Shown here one piece after another: positions 55,768-64,000 of a stretch of DNA of 64,000 nucleotides. The position numbers and the translations under genes are program-made. Position 1 is the stretch's first letter. Each line of letters starts with the position of its first letter. This stretch comes from Bacilli bacterium (GTDB lineage: Bacteria > Bacillota_I > Bacilli_A > RF39 > UBA660). The notes under the pieces are model-generated. The model ran no database searches. It saw only the letters and a program-made list of their open reading frames with translations, and was not told where the DNA came from. The stretch spans positions 1 through 64,000 of the forward strand of contig JAEDJT010000002.1 of the NCBI GenBank assembly GCA_016296185.1, given 5' to 3'.

Positions 55768-55796
55768 AAAAAAGAACTATTTATTAGTTCTTTTTA
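55766..55796. terminator. Bidirectional terminator at a convergent junction
   Basis: An 11-bp stem around GAACTA/TAGTTC (55774-55779 with 55785-55790), flanked by A's and T's. Confidence 0.82.
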
Positions 55797-57569
55797 TATT
55801 GCTTGATAATCTCCATAATCCATGTTGTCATAATCTTCTTCAGTTATTTCTGTAGGTTGTTCTTCTATTTCTTCAACTACAGGTTGCTCTTGCTGAACTT
55901 CTTCAACTGGAGTAGTATCTTCTACTTGAGAATTTTCTTCAACTACTTGTTGTTCTTCAACAATTTCTTCAGTTGGAGCTTGTTCTTCAGTCGATTGTTC
56001 TACTTGAGTTTCTTCATTTGGAGTAGTAGTTTCTTCATTTATAGTTTCTTTTGTGTTTGTTTCTTCGTTTGTATTTACGATATTTTCTTCGTTAACTGTT
56101 TCTTCTGCTACTATTTCTTCAGTAGGTTGTTCTTCAACAACTTCTTCTGTGTTTTCTTCAGTAACTTCAGTATTTTCTTCTACAGTAGTTTCTTCAATTG
56201 GTTGTCCTTCAACGCTTTCTTCAGTTTGAATTTCTGTATTTTCAATAATTTCTTCAGTTGGTTCGTTTTCAGTTACTTCATTTACTTCTTCAACTGGAGT
56301 TTCTTCTTCGTATGGAACATTATCTATAGGTACTTCAATTTCTCCTAATATTGCTTTTTTAAGAGCATCATTATAATATCCGAAGTCATTGCTAATATCA
56401 GCAACTTTTATTACTTCATTTAATGATGTTTCTTCTAGAAGTACTTTATTTAATCCATCTTCAATAATATTTGTTATATTTTGATATACCATATTTCTTA
56501 ATGGTTCTTTTGTTATTTTTTTATTAATTGCGTTTTTAATTTTATCATCTATTACTAATACTTCTGTTAGTGGAATACGTCCAGTATATCCGTCTTGGCA
56601 TTCACGACATCCAACAGCATCAATAATATTTTCAATATCTATATTTAAAGCTTTTTTAAATATATTTTTTTCATAATCTGTAGCAGGTCTTTCAGCTTTA
56701 CAGTATGGACATAATCTTTTAACTAATCTTTGTGAAATAATACCTGATAGAGAAGTTGCTAATAAATAATTTTCAATATCTCTGTTTTCAAGATTTTCTA
56801 ATGTTGTATATATATTTTTAGTATGCATTGTTGAAATTAATAATTTTCCATTTAAAGCTGATCTTACAACAAGTCTTGCGGTTTCATCATCAGATATTTC
56901 ACTTAATCCAATTATATTTGGATCTTGTAGTAAAGTATTTTCTAATAAAACTGGGATTGTTAGATTTTTATCGATATTCACTTGAGCTTGATTGATTCCA
57001 TCTATTTTCATTTTTATTGGATTTTCAATAGTCATTATATTTTTAGTATCATCTTTTAATTCTTTTAACATAGAGTATAGAGTAGTAGTTTTACCTGATA
57101 ATATTTGTCCTGTAATTAAAATAATACCAGATGAGTTTTTCATTAATGATTTGATTTTGGTTAAATCTGTTTCATTAATTCCTAAATTATCAATTCCTTC
57201 TAAACTTTTTGTATAGTCAGATAAGTGAATTACAATTTTTTCTCCATTTAATAATGGTAGGGAAGATACTCTCATATTGTAAGAATTATTATCTTGCTCA
57301 TGATTTATTATTCCTTTTTGAGGAAGTTCTGAATCAGTTATGTTCATTCCACTTATTATTTTTACTCTTGTTATGATATTCTTTTTCATACTATCTGGAG
57401 CTTTAGTATAATCTGTTAATTCTCCATCAATTCTCATTTTAATTAATAGTCCATCTTTTACTGGATCTAAGTGAATATCTGTTGCTTTATGTTTTATGGC
57501 ATCTGTTAAAATTGTTTTCACAATATTTACAGCTGTTTCTTTGTTATAATCGAATGTTTTTAATGCCAT
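55794..57569 (-). CDS. GspE/PilB-type assembly ATPase with a long acidic repeat tail
   Basis: A 591-residue type II/IV pilus ATPase. The N2-like domain begins at once (about 20-95, KATDIHLDP and RIDGELTDY); the usual N1 domain is missing. Walker A is GQILSGKTTT (about 155), the Walker B region is QDPNIIGLSEISDDETA where most homologues have GEIRD, and the His box is STMHTKN. A zinc-binding tetracysteine (CPYC, CREC) is present. From about residue 400 the chain is about 190 residues of Glu/Thr/Val/Pro-rich repeats such as VEEQPTEEI, ending in DYDNMDYGDYQAI. The start is ATG 57569 behind AGGAG. Other pilus genes are not in the window. Confidence 0.9.
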   Translation of the reverse strand: MALKTFDYNKETAVNIVKTILTDAIKHKATDIHLDPVKDGLLIKMRIDGELTDYTKAPDSMKKNIITRVKIISGMNITDSELPQKGIINHEQDNNSYNMRVSSLPLLNGEKIVIHLSDYTKSLEGIDNLGINETDLTKIKSLMKNSSGIILITGQILSGKTTTLYSMLKELKDDTKNIMTIENPIKMKIDGINQAQVNIDKNLTIPVLLENTLLQDPNIIGLSEISDDETARLVVRSALNGKLLISTMHTKNIYTTLENLENRDIENYLLATSLSGIISQRLVKRLCPYCKAERPATDYEKNIFKKALNIDIENIIDAVGCRECQDGYTGRIPLTEVLVIDDKIKNAINKKITKEPLRNMVYQNITNIIEDGLNKVLLEETSLNEVIKVADISNDFGYYNDALKKAILGEIEVPIDNVPYEEETPVEEVNEVTENEPTEEIIENTEIQTEESVEGQPIEETTVEENTEVTEENTEEVVEEQPTEEIVAEETVNEENIVNTNEETNTKETINEETTTPNEETQVEQSTEEQAPTEEIVEEQQVVEENSQVEDTTPVEEVQQEQPVVEEIEEQPTEITEEDYDNMDYGDYQAI

Positions 57570-57667
57570 ACTATCCAACTCCTATCTTTTTATTCTAATA
57601 TATATTATATCTTATTTTGTTTTATTACTCAATATAATTTTGTTCTTTCTAGATTATAATTAAGATA

Positions 57668-57696
57668 TTGATTTTGTATAAAGTTTTATGTATAAT
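57668..57696 (+). promoter_or_regulatory. Promoter of the valine T-box operon
   Basis: TTGATT at 57668-57673, 17 bp, TATAAT at 57691-57696. It precedes the T-box leader by about seven bases. Confidence 0.75.
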
Positions 57697-57702
57697 ATAT
57701 TT

Positions 57703-57905
57703 AAATATGTTGAAGAAGAGGAGTATTCTGTTTGGATATTGTAGAGAGCTTATGTTTGGTGAAAATAAGTGTTGAAGACAGATGAAGGTTGCTTTGGAGT
57801 ATGATCCGTTAATATGCGTTAAATATTAGAGATGTATAACAATAAGTTATAAATTAAGGTGGTACCGCGGAATTATTTTCGTCCTTAAGTTTATAACTTT
57901 TTTTT
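57703..57905 (+). promoter_or_regulatory. T-box leader with valine specifier (GUU)
   Basis: Stem I features are AGAGAG at 57743-57748 and a TTTGGTG apical loop between CTTAT and ATAAG. The specifier is GTT at 57788-57790, followed by a purine. The T-box AAGGTGGTACCGCGG is at 57856-57870. The terminator pairs 57844-57859 with 57883-57899 (about 16 bp, one bulge) and ends in T's. Uncharged tRNA-Val would allow transcription into the HD-domain gene and valS. Confidence 0.94.
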
Positions 57906-57924
57906 ATTGGAAAGGGGAATTAAT

Positions 57925-58641
57925 GTGATAGAAGCTTTTGAACGTTATGTAAGTAATTATGATATGAATGATATCAATATTAAACTTAAATATGATCACT
58001 CGTATCGAGTCATGGAGTTAAATAAAAAGTATGCTACTTTGTTAGGTTGGAATAAGGAAGATATAGAGTTAGCTAGTATTATTGGTTTATTGCATGATAT
58101 TGGTAGATTTGAACAACTAAAGGTTTATCATACATATGATGATTTTAAAAGTGTTGATCATGCTGATTATAGTGTTGAACAATTATTTGATAAAGGTTTG
58201 ATTAAAGAATTTTGTAATAAAGAAGAATGGTATCCGATTATAAAATTTGCTATTCAGAATCATAATAAATTTGTTATTTCACAATGTGATAATGAAAGAA
58301 TTCTTAAGCATACAAAGTTAATTAAAGATAGTGATAAAGTTGATATTATTTATTTACTTGGTACTTTAGGTGAGTTAAATCAATGTTGTACCGATGATAA
58401 ATTAACTCCTGAATTAATGGAAGTATTTAGAAAAAGACAATTAGTTCCTAGAGATAAATGTATTAATAAAAATGATAAAATTCTTGTTCAATATGCATTT
58501 GTTTTTAATGTCTATAATGATATATGTTTAGAAGATTATAAAAAGTATATTACCAAGTTTCATAAAAGAATGAATGGTGGAGAGCAATTTGAAGAAGTTA
58601 TGGAAATTATATTAAATTATATAGATGAAAGGTTGTGTTAA
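57925..58641 (+). CDS. HD-domain phosphohydrolase in the valine T-box operon
   Basis: A 238-residue protein. The HD metal ligands are visible: His in YDHSYRVMELN (about 26), the HD pair in GLLHDIGRFEQ (about 58), His in VDHADYS, His in IQNHNKF and Asp in IKDSDKVDIIYLLG. The substrate of this type is usually a nucleotide or cyclic nucleotide; nothing here fixes it. I chose GTG 57925, behind AAAGGGGAA, over the in-frame TTG at 57907, which lies in the terminator T-run. It overlaps the in-frame upstream codons of valS and is the first gene after the Val T-box. Confidence 0.87.
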   Translation: MIEAFERYVSNYDMNDINIKLKYDHSYRVMELNKKYATLLGWNKEDIELASIIGLLHDIGRFEQLKVYHTYDDFKSVDHADYSVEQLFDKGLIKEFCNKEEWYPIIKFAIQNHNKFVISQCDNERILKHTKLIKDSDKVDIIYLLGTLGELNQCCTDDKLTPELMEVFRKRQLVPRDKCINKNDKILVQYAFVFNVYNDICLEDYKKYITKFHKRMNGGEQFEEVMEIILNYIDERLC

Positions 58642-58642
58642 T

Positions 58643-61192
58643 ATGGAAATGAATACAAAATATGATCATAAGATTGTAGAAGAAAATAAATATGAAAATT
58701 GGAAAAATAAAGGATATTTTAATAGTGGAGATAAAAGTAAAGATGCTTATACTATAGTTATTCCACCTCCAAATGTTACAGGTAAATTACATATTGGTCA
58801 TGCTTATAATGTTGCTATTCAAGATGCAATTATTAGATATAAAAGAATGCAAGGATTTGATACTTTATGGTTACCAGGTATGGATCATGCTGCAATTGCA
58901 ACAGAAGCTAAAGTTGTTAAGAAGTTAAAAGATCAAGGTATTGATAAATATGAATATGGTAGAGAAAAATTCTTAGATGCTTGTTGGGATTGGACTAAAG
59001 AGTATGGTGGAAATATTAGAGATCAATGGGCTGCTATGGGTATTTCTGTTGATTACAATAAAGAAAGATTTACTTTAGATGAAGGATTAAATAAAGCAGT
59101 TACTCAAGTATTTGTTGATTATTATAATAAAGGCTTAATTTATCGTGGTGAAAAAATTATTAACTGGGATCCAGCTGCTCAAACAGCTTTATCTAATGAA
59201 GAAGTTGTTTTCTCTGAAGAAAAAAGTGCTTTCTATCATTTAAAATATAAAATTGTTGGTACTGATGAATATTTAGATGTTGCTACTACTAGACCTGAAA
59301 CTTTATTTGGTGATACAGCAGTTGCAGTTAATGAAAATGATGAACGTTATAAAAAATATATTGGTATGGAAGTTGAATTACCATTTATGGATAAAAATAT
59401 TCCTATTATTGCTGATGAACATGCTGATATGGAAAAAGGAACAGGTGTTGTTAAAATAACTCCAGCTCATGATCCTAACGACTTTGAAGTTGGTAATAGA
59501 CATAATCTAGAAAGAATCGTCATTATGAATGACGATGCTACTTTAAATGAAAATGTTCCTAAAAAATATCAAGGTATGAGTAGAGAAGATGCTCGTGAAG
59601 CTGTTTTAGAAGATTTAAAAGCTGCTGATTTATTATTAGAAATTGAGCCTTTAGTTCATGAAGTTGGACATTCTGAACGTACAGGTGTTATGGTTGAACC
59701 TATGGTTAAAAAACAATGGTTTGTTAAAATGAGAGGTTTAGCTGATAGAGTATTAGAAAATCAATCTAATAAAGATACAAAAGTTAATTTTGTACCTGAA
59801 TATTATGAAAAAACTATGAATCACTGGATGGAAATTACTTATGACTGGTGTATTTCTCGTCAATTATGGTGGGGACATAGAATTCCTGCTTGGTATAAAG
59901 GTGAAGAAATATATGTTGGTATGGAACCTCCTAAAGGTGAAGGTTGGGTTCAAGATGAAGATGTTCTTGATACATGGTTCTCAAGTGCTTTATGGCCTTT
60001 CTCAACTTTAGGTTGGCCAGAAGAAACTGAAGATATGAAGAGATATTTCCCTACAGATTGTTTAGTTACTGGTTATGATATTATTCCTTTCTGGGTTAAT
60101 AGAATGACTTTCCAATCATTAGAATTAAATAATGTTAGACCATTTAAAGATGTTGTCATTCATGGTTTAGTTCGTGATAAAGAAGGTCGTAAGATGTCTA
60201 AATCATTAGGTAATGGTGTTGATCCATTCGATATGATAGAAAAGTATGGTACCGATGCATTAAGATATTATTTAAATACTGATTGTGGATTTGGTACTGA
60301 TTTAAGATTTGACGAAGTTAAAATGACATCTACATGGAATTATATTAATAAAATTTGGAATGCTTCTAGATTCGTATTATTAAATATTGAAGATCTAAAA
60401 GAATTAACTTTTGATAATTTAACTACACAAGATAAATGGATTTTAACTAAATATGAAAATATAGTAAAATCAAGTATTAAACACATGGATAATTATGAAT
60501 TTAATTTATTTGGTTCTGAAACATATAGTTTTATTTATGATGATTTTTGTAGTAGTTATATTGAATTTGCTAAATTTAATAGTGAATCAAATACAACTAA
60601 GTCAGTATTATGTTATATATTGACTGGTATTTTAAAAATGTTACATCCATTTATGCCTTTTGTTACTGAAGAAATCTATCAAATGTTACCAATAAAAGAT
60701 GAAGAATCTATCATGATTAGTGATTATCCTTCATATAATGAAGAGTATGTATTTGATAAAGAAAAAGAAGAAATGGATAAAGTTATTGAATATATTTCAT
60801 ATTTTAGAAATAAGAAAGCTGAAAATAATATAAGTAGTGAATTTGAAGTAGTTACTAATATTACTAATGAATTAATAATTAAAATGTTAAAATTAGAAGA
60901 TAAAATTGTAAATTCTAGTGAATTAACTGGTTCATTATTAGTAAGTTTAGGTAATTATGAATTAACTATTTATTATGATAATTCTAAGCAAAAAGGTGAA
61001 GAATTAGAGAATTTAACTAAAGAAAAAGAACAATTAGAAGGTTCTATTGCTAGAAGAAGTAAATTACTAAGTAATGAAAATTATGTTGCAAAAGCACCAG
61101 AAAAGATTGTTAATCAAGAAAAAGAAAATTTAGCAATTGAAGAAGAAAAATTAAAAGTAGTTATTGCTAGATTAGAAGAATTAAGTAAATAA
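58643..61192 (+). CDS. valS: Valyl-tRNA synthetase
   Basis: An 849-residue class I synthetase that charges tRNA-Val. The opening region has PPPNVTGKLHIGHAYN with the HIGH motif (about 50). The CP1 editing domain spans about 195-330 (DVATTRPETLFGDTAV). The KMSKS signature is GRKMSKSLGNGVDP (about 517). The anticodon-binding domain and a C-terminal coiled coil (about 785-849) follow. The in-frame ATG at 58625 lies inside the HD-domain gene; ATG 58643 is the likely start, ten bases after AAAGG. Control is by the valine T-box, together with the HD gene. Confidence 0.97.
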   Translation: MEMNTKYDHKIVEENKYENWKNKGYFNSGDKSKDAYTIVIPPPNVTGKLHIGHAYNVAIQDAIIRYKRMQGFDTLWLPGMDHAAIATEAKVVKKLKDQGIDKYEYGREKFLDACWDWTKEYGGNIRDQWAAMGISVDYNKERFTLDEGLNKAVTQVFVDYYNKGLIYRGEKIINWDPAAQTALSNEEVVFSEEKSAFYHLKYKIVGTDEYLDVATTRPETLFGDTAVAVNENDERYKKYIGMEVELPFMDKNIPIIADEHADMEKGTGVVKITPAHDPNDFEVGNRHNLERIVIMNDDATLNENVPKKYQGMSREDAREAVLEDLKAADLLLEIEPLVHEVGHSERTGVMVEPMVKKQWFVKMRGLADRVLENQSNKDTKVNFVPEYYEKTMNHWMEITYDWCISRQLWWGHRIPAWYKGEEIYVGMEPPKGEGWVQDEDVLDTWFSSALWPFSTLGWPEETEDMKRYFPTDCLVTGYDIIPFWVNRMTFQSLELNNVRPFKDVVIHGLVRDKEGRKMSKSLGNGVDPFDMIEKYGTDALRYYLNTDCGFGTDLRFDEVKMTSTWNYINKIWNASRFVLLNIEDLKELTFDNLTTQDKWILTKYENIVKSSIKHMDNYEFNLFGSETYSFIYDDFCSSYIEFAKFNSESNTTKSVLCYILTGILKMLHPFMPFVTEEIYQMLPIKDEESIMISDYPSYNEEYVFDKEKEEMDKVIEYISYFRNKKAENNISSEFEVVTNITNELIIKMLKLEDKIVNSSELTGSLLVSLGNYELTIYYDNSKQKGEELENLTKEKEQLEGSIARRSKLLSNENYVAKAPEKIVNQEKENLAIEEEKLKVVIARLEELSK

Positions 61193-61285
61193 TTTATATA
61201 AAAAGTTGAGTAAAATTGGACAAAATATCCCGTTTGTGGTATATTTTATTAGCATTAAAAAGTTCAGAAAAAAGTTCTATTTTAT

Positions 61286-61315
61286 TTGACTTTTTTCTAT
61301 CATGGTAGGTATAAA
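61286..61315 (+). promoter_or_regulatory. Probable promoter of the alarmone synthetase gene
   Basis: TTGACT at 61286-61291, 18 bp, TATAAA at 61310-61315. The leader is very short and holds only the AAGGGGGG ribosome site. Confidence 0.6.
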
Positions 61316-61333
61316 ATTTTAAGGGGGGTTATT

Positions 61334-62023
61334 ATGGCTACTAATAAAGTTAACAAAGTAAATGCGCCTGTATTAAGTGATTATTCAATTACTAACTATA
61401 TCGCTGCACAAAATAAAGTTTTATCGTATTTAGAAATGCTTAAAAGTGATTTTAAAGCTAAATATGATAATGATATTGTTTCTTTCTTTCAATATAGAAT
61501 TAAAGATAACGAAAGTTTAATTAATAAATTACAAAAAGATAATTTACCAATTACTGAAGAAGCGGCTATGAAGAATTTAAATGATATTGTTGGTTTACGT
61601 ATTGTATGTCCAAACTTATTATATGTTCAAATAATTATTGAATTATTAAAGAAAAGTACAACATTTAAAATTATTAATGAAAAAGATTATATTTCTCATC
61701 CAAAAGATAGCGGATATAGATCTTACCATTTAATTGTTGAAGTTCCTGTTGATTTAGTTGATGGTTTAAAAGTAATTAGAGTTGAGATACAAATTAGAAC
61801 ATTATTAATGCATGCTTGGAGTAATTTCGAACATGATAAATGTTATAAAAAAGATATTGTTGATCAAGAATTACATGATAGTTTAAAACAACGTAGTGAT
61901 TTATTATTTGATATGGATTTAGACATGATGAGTCAATTAGTTAACGAAAGAAAAAACATTGATGGTGAAATGACTAGTGTTAATGAATATATTCATAAAT
62001 TAATAAGAGGTAAAAGTCAATAA
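61334..62023 (+). CDS. Small alarmone synthetase, RelQ/YjbM-like
   Basis: A 229-residue single-domain (p)ppGpp synthetase. The RelA/SpoT synthetase fold shows LNDIVGLRIVCP, KDYISHPKDSGYRSYHLIVEV and VEIQIRTLLMHAWSNFEHDKCYK, including the Glu and Gln of the catalytic site. No hydrolase or regulatory domain is present, which fits a RelQ/YjbM-type tetrameric enzyme. It makes alarmones that slow growth under stress. ATG 61334 follows an unusually strong AAGGGGGG site. The in-frame start at 61286 lies in the promoter. Confidence 0.93.
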   Translation: MATNKVNKVNAPVLSDYSITNYIAAQNKVLSYLEMLKSDFKAKYDNDIVSFFQYRIKDNESLINKLQKDNLPITEEAAMKNLNDIVGLRIVCPNLLYVQIIIELLKKSTTFKIINEKDYISHPKDSGYRSYHLIVEVPVDLVDGLKVIRVEIQIRTLLMHAWSNFEHDKCYKKDIVDQELHDSLKQRSDLLFDMDLDMMSQLVNERKNIDGEMTSVNEYIHKLIRGKSQ

Positions 62024-62046
62024 AATGATTGATATCTCTTTTTTTA

Positions 62047-62055
62047 TGCTATAAT
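62047..62055 (+). promoter_or_regulatory. Extended -10 promoter of the Tam41-type gene
   Basis: TG-C-TATAAT right after a T-run that follows an imperfect hairpin over the end of the alarmone synthetase gene (about 62003-62045). Confidence 0.55.
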
Positions 62056-62082
62056 AATTTCTTGACTAATTGGAGGGGTTAG

Positions 62083-62994
62083 ATGGAAAAGAAAGATATT
62101 GTTGACCAATTTGTGTTATCAAGACCTGATGCTGTTGGTGTTTATGGCTATGGTTCAGGTGTATTTAAACAAGAATCTTATTCTGATTTAGATAAACCCC
62201 AAATTGATCTTATTTTTATTGTAGATGATTTACGAAAATGGCATGTAGAAAATATTAAATTAAATAATGGAGATTATTCTATTATTGGTAAAATACATTT
62301 TAATTTGAATAGTTTAAAGAAAATTAAAGGTTTTAATAAAATTACTTATGTTAGTAATGTTAAATTTAAAGACTATAAATTTAAATATGGTGTCGTTGAA
62401 TTATCTGATTTTATTAAAAGTTTAAAAACATGGAATAATTTTTTTATTGCTGGTAGATTTCAAAAACCTACTATGAAAATAAAAGGAAATTATTTAATAG
62501 ATAATGCTTTGAATTCTAATATTGAAAGTGCATTATTAGTTGGTTGTTTATTATGTGATGCTGAAACTGATTTTATTAGATTATATGAATTGATATGTGG
62601 TTTGTCTTATTTGGGAGATATTAGAATGTCATTTGCTGAAAATCCAAATAAAGTACAAAATATTGTTAAAGGTAGTATTAGTAATTTTGTAAGAATGTAT
62701 TTAATTGATTTACCTTTTATAAAATTTAATACTAATTGTAGTGTAATTATTAACCATAAATATATTTTAGAACATATAGATTTATTACCATTGGATTTAT
62801 TATCTTATTTAATGGATGTTAAAACTGATTTATCTAATCTAGAAGAAGTTAGAAATAATATATATAAGTATTTTAGAATTAAAAATAGAGAAGAGAGTTT
62901 TCATCAAATTTTAGATGGTCTTAAGACTAATGGTGTTGTTAAAAGTGTTCCATATGCTTTAGCTAAAATTAATAAACGTTTTAGTATTAAATAG
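62083..62994 (+). CDS. Tam41/Mmp37-type phosphatidate cytidylyltransferase
   Basis: A 303-residue protein with the signature of Tam41, the mitochondrial CDP-diacylglycerol synthase. GYGSGVFKQ lies at residues 22-30 and IDLIFIVDD at 41-49, giving the nucleotidyltransferase GS plus Asp pair, followed by WHVENIKLNNGDYS. Known Tam41 uses CTP and phosphatidate to make CDP-diacylglycerol at the inner membrane. It has no membrane helix, unlike CdsA. The last part is a helical C-terminal domain. It is next to xseA and behind its own promoter. Whether it replaces or adds to CdsA in this organism cannot be told from the window. Confidence 0.85.
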   Translation: MEKKDIVDQFVLSRPDAVGVYGYGSGVFKQESYSDLDKPQIDLIFIVDDLRKWHVENIKLNNGDYSIIGKIHFNLNSLKKIKGFNKITYVSNVKFKDYKFKYGVVELSDFIKSLKTWNNFFIAGRFQKPTMKIKGNYLIDNALNSNIESALLVGCLLCDAETDFIRLYELICGLSYLGDIRMSFAENPNKVQNIVKGSISNFVRMYLIDLPFIKFNTNCSVIINHKYILEHIDLLPLDLLSYLMDVKTDLSNLEEVRNNIYKYFRIKNREESFHQILDGLKTNGVVKSVPYALAKINKRFSIK

Positions 62995-63015
62995 ATTGAT
63001 TTAAAAACAAATGTT

Positions 63016-63024
63016 TGATATAAT
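63016..63024 (+). promoter_or_regulatory. Extended -10 promoter of xseA
   Basis: TG-A-TATAAT 27 bases before the xseA ATG; no clear -35. Confidence 0.55.
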
Positions 63025-63051
63025 TTATTTGTTGAAAATGGTGATAGTTTT

Positions 63052-64000
63052 ATGAATAATGAAGAACAACGTTATTATACTGTTACTCAATATAATCAAG
63101 CTATTAAGAACTTTTTAGATTCTAAAGTTGAATGTCAATATGTTCATATTCAAGGTGAAATATCTAACTTTAAAGGTCATTCTCGTGGTCATTTATATTT
63201 TACTTTAAAAGATGAAGAATCTAGAATGAATGCTGTTATGTTTCAAACTGCTGCACAAAAATTAGATTTTGAACCTAAAGATGGCGATGAAGTTCAAGTA
63301 GATGGACGTATTAGTGTTTATGTTCCTAATGGTGGTTATCAAGTTTATATTGAAAAAATGAAACTTGCTGGTAATGGTGATTTATTAAGAAAATTTGAAG
63401 AATTAAAGAAAAAATTAGAAGATGAAGGTTTATTTGATGAAAGTCATAAGAAACCTATTCCAAGATTTCCTAAGAAAATTGGTATTATTACAGCACCAAC
63501 TGGAGCTGCTATTAGAGATATTTTATCTACTATTAAGAGAAGATATCCATTATGTGAAACAATTTTATTTCCATCATTAGTTCAAGGTGATGAAGCTAAA
63601 TTTGATATTGTTAGAAATATCGAAAGAGCTCAAGATTATGATTTAGATGTAATTATTTGTGGACGTGGTGGAGGTTCTATAGAAGATTTGTGGGCATTCA
63701 ATGAAGAAATTGTTGCTAGAGCTATTTATAATAGTAATATTCCTATTATTAGTGGTGTAGGTCATGAACCTGATAGAACTATTGCAGATTATGTTGCAGA
63801 TTTAAGAGCGCCAACTCCAACTGGAGCTGCAGAAATGTGTGTTCCTAATTTACCTGATTTATTACATTTAATTGATCAGTATACAATTAGAACAAATGAA
63901 AATATTAAGGGTATTATTAATTTCTATCAAAAGAAATTAGATATTTTAAAAAATACTTATGTGTTAAGAAATCCTTTAGCTTTATACGAAGTTAAAGAAC
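63052..64000 (+). CDS. xseA: Exodeoxyribonuclease VII large subunit (5' part, cut by window end)
   Basis: The first 316 codons of xseA are open to the window end. The N-terminal OB fold has VHIQGEISNFKGHSRGHLYFTLKDE. The catalytic domain has IPRFPKKIGIITAPTGAAIRDIL, then ICGRGGGSIEDLWAFNEE and ISGVGHEPDRTIADYVADLRAPTPT. These are standard signatures of the nuclease that degrades single-stranded DNA with the small subunit XseB. The ribosome site is GGTGAT. The C-terminal coiled coil lies outside the window. Confidence 0.96.
   Translation, partial: MNNEEQRYYTVTQYNQAIKNFLDSKVECQYVHIQGEISNFKGHSRGHLYFTLKDEESRMNAVMFQTAAQKLDFEPKDGDEVQVDGRISVYVPNGGYQVYIEKMKLAGNGDLLRKFEELKKKLEDEGLFDESHKKPIPRFPKKIGIITAPTGAAIRDILSTIKRRYPLCETILFPSLVQGDEAKFDIVRNIERAQDYDLDVIICGRGGGSIEDLWAFNEEIVARAIYNSNIPIISGVGHEPDRTIADYVADLRAPTPTGAAEMCVPNLPDLLHLIDQYTIRTNENIKGIINFYQKKLDILKNTYVLRNPLALYEVKE

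Noticed and set aside
55803..56348. A 181-codon plus-strand frame opposite the PilB-like tail
   Set aside because: It is an artefact of the GAA/ACT-rich repeats read backwards, giving an implausible Phe/Ser/Tyr-rich product.

Overview
The window is AT-rich, gene-dense DNA from a bacterium of the Bacilli / Mollicutes-like side of the Firmicutes. The evidence is strong purine Shine-Dalgarno sites, sigma-A type promoters, T-box leaders, HrcA/CIRCE heat-shock control, an LTA-synthase-like enzyme, RecD2, a RelQ-like alarmone synthetase and a TrmK/SigA/DnaG cluster. Tryptophan is encoded by TGG and TGA is used as a stop, so this is not the Mycoplasma code. The very low G+C, short intergenic gaps and many small membrane proteins of unknown function suggest a host-associated, streamlined lineage such as the uncultured gut Bacilli; that placement is inference. 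I see no tRNA or rRNA gene, insertion sequence, prophage or CRISPR array.

Layout. 0-2.5 kb: an Xre-type membrane-linked regulator, a CIRCE-controlled small heat-shock protein, a uracil-DNA-glycosylase-like gene and a broken peptidase-E-like fragment. 2.5-8.8 kb: operon rbgA - unknown - rnhB - LTA-synthase-like - topA. 8.8-13.8 kb: a DUF1003 protein, lepA, three tandem paralogous membrane proteins and an HD hydrolase. 13.8-15.4 kb: ZIP and CDF metal transporters. 15.4-20.2 kb: six mostly unrecognised genes, followed by a free-standing, structured RNA of about 400 nt with its own promoter and terminator. 20.6-24.7 kb: a dicarboxylate/amino-acid symporter (minus strand), a Sel1-repeat protein and hemW. 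24.7-29.7 kb: small membrane and lipoprotein-like genes, a 769-residue surface protein and a VanY-type carboxypeptidase. 29.8-36.4 kb: hrcA-grpE-dnaK-pepF-dnaJ behind a double CIRCE. 36.4-44 kb: surface and membrane proteins, mtaB and recD2. 44-47.5 kb: an AI-2E-type permease, then an alanine T-box driving a nucleotide-kinase-like gene and a compact alaS. 47.5-51.1 kb: a bactofilin-like membrane protein, a pentapeptide-repeat protein and a surface adhesin candidate. 51.2-54.9 kb: dnaG-rpoD-trmK and a small opposing gene. 55-57.6 kb: a prepilin peptidase and a PilB-like ATPase. 57.7-61.2 kb: a valine T-box driving an HD-domain gene and valS. 61.3-64 kb: a small alarmone synthetase, a Tam41-type CDP-diacylglycerol synthase and the start of xseA, cut by the window end.

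Several blocks keep an order I recognise from Bacillus, with foreign or lineage-specific genes inserted: lepA...hemW...hrcA-grpE-dnaK-dnaJ...mtaB; rbgA-rnhB...topA; recD2...AI-2E permease...alaS; dnaG-sigA-trmK; and a prepilin peptidase near valS. Transcription units are very compact. Terminator stems often begin inside the last codons of a gene, and the U-tract often runs straight into the extended -10 promoter of the next gene.

The points most worth following up are the unassigned RNA at 20230-20628, the Tam41-type lipid enzyme, the shortened alanyl-tRNA synthetase, the two T-box operons that each carry an extra first gene, and the three tandem membrane paralogues.
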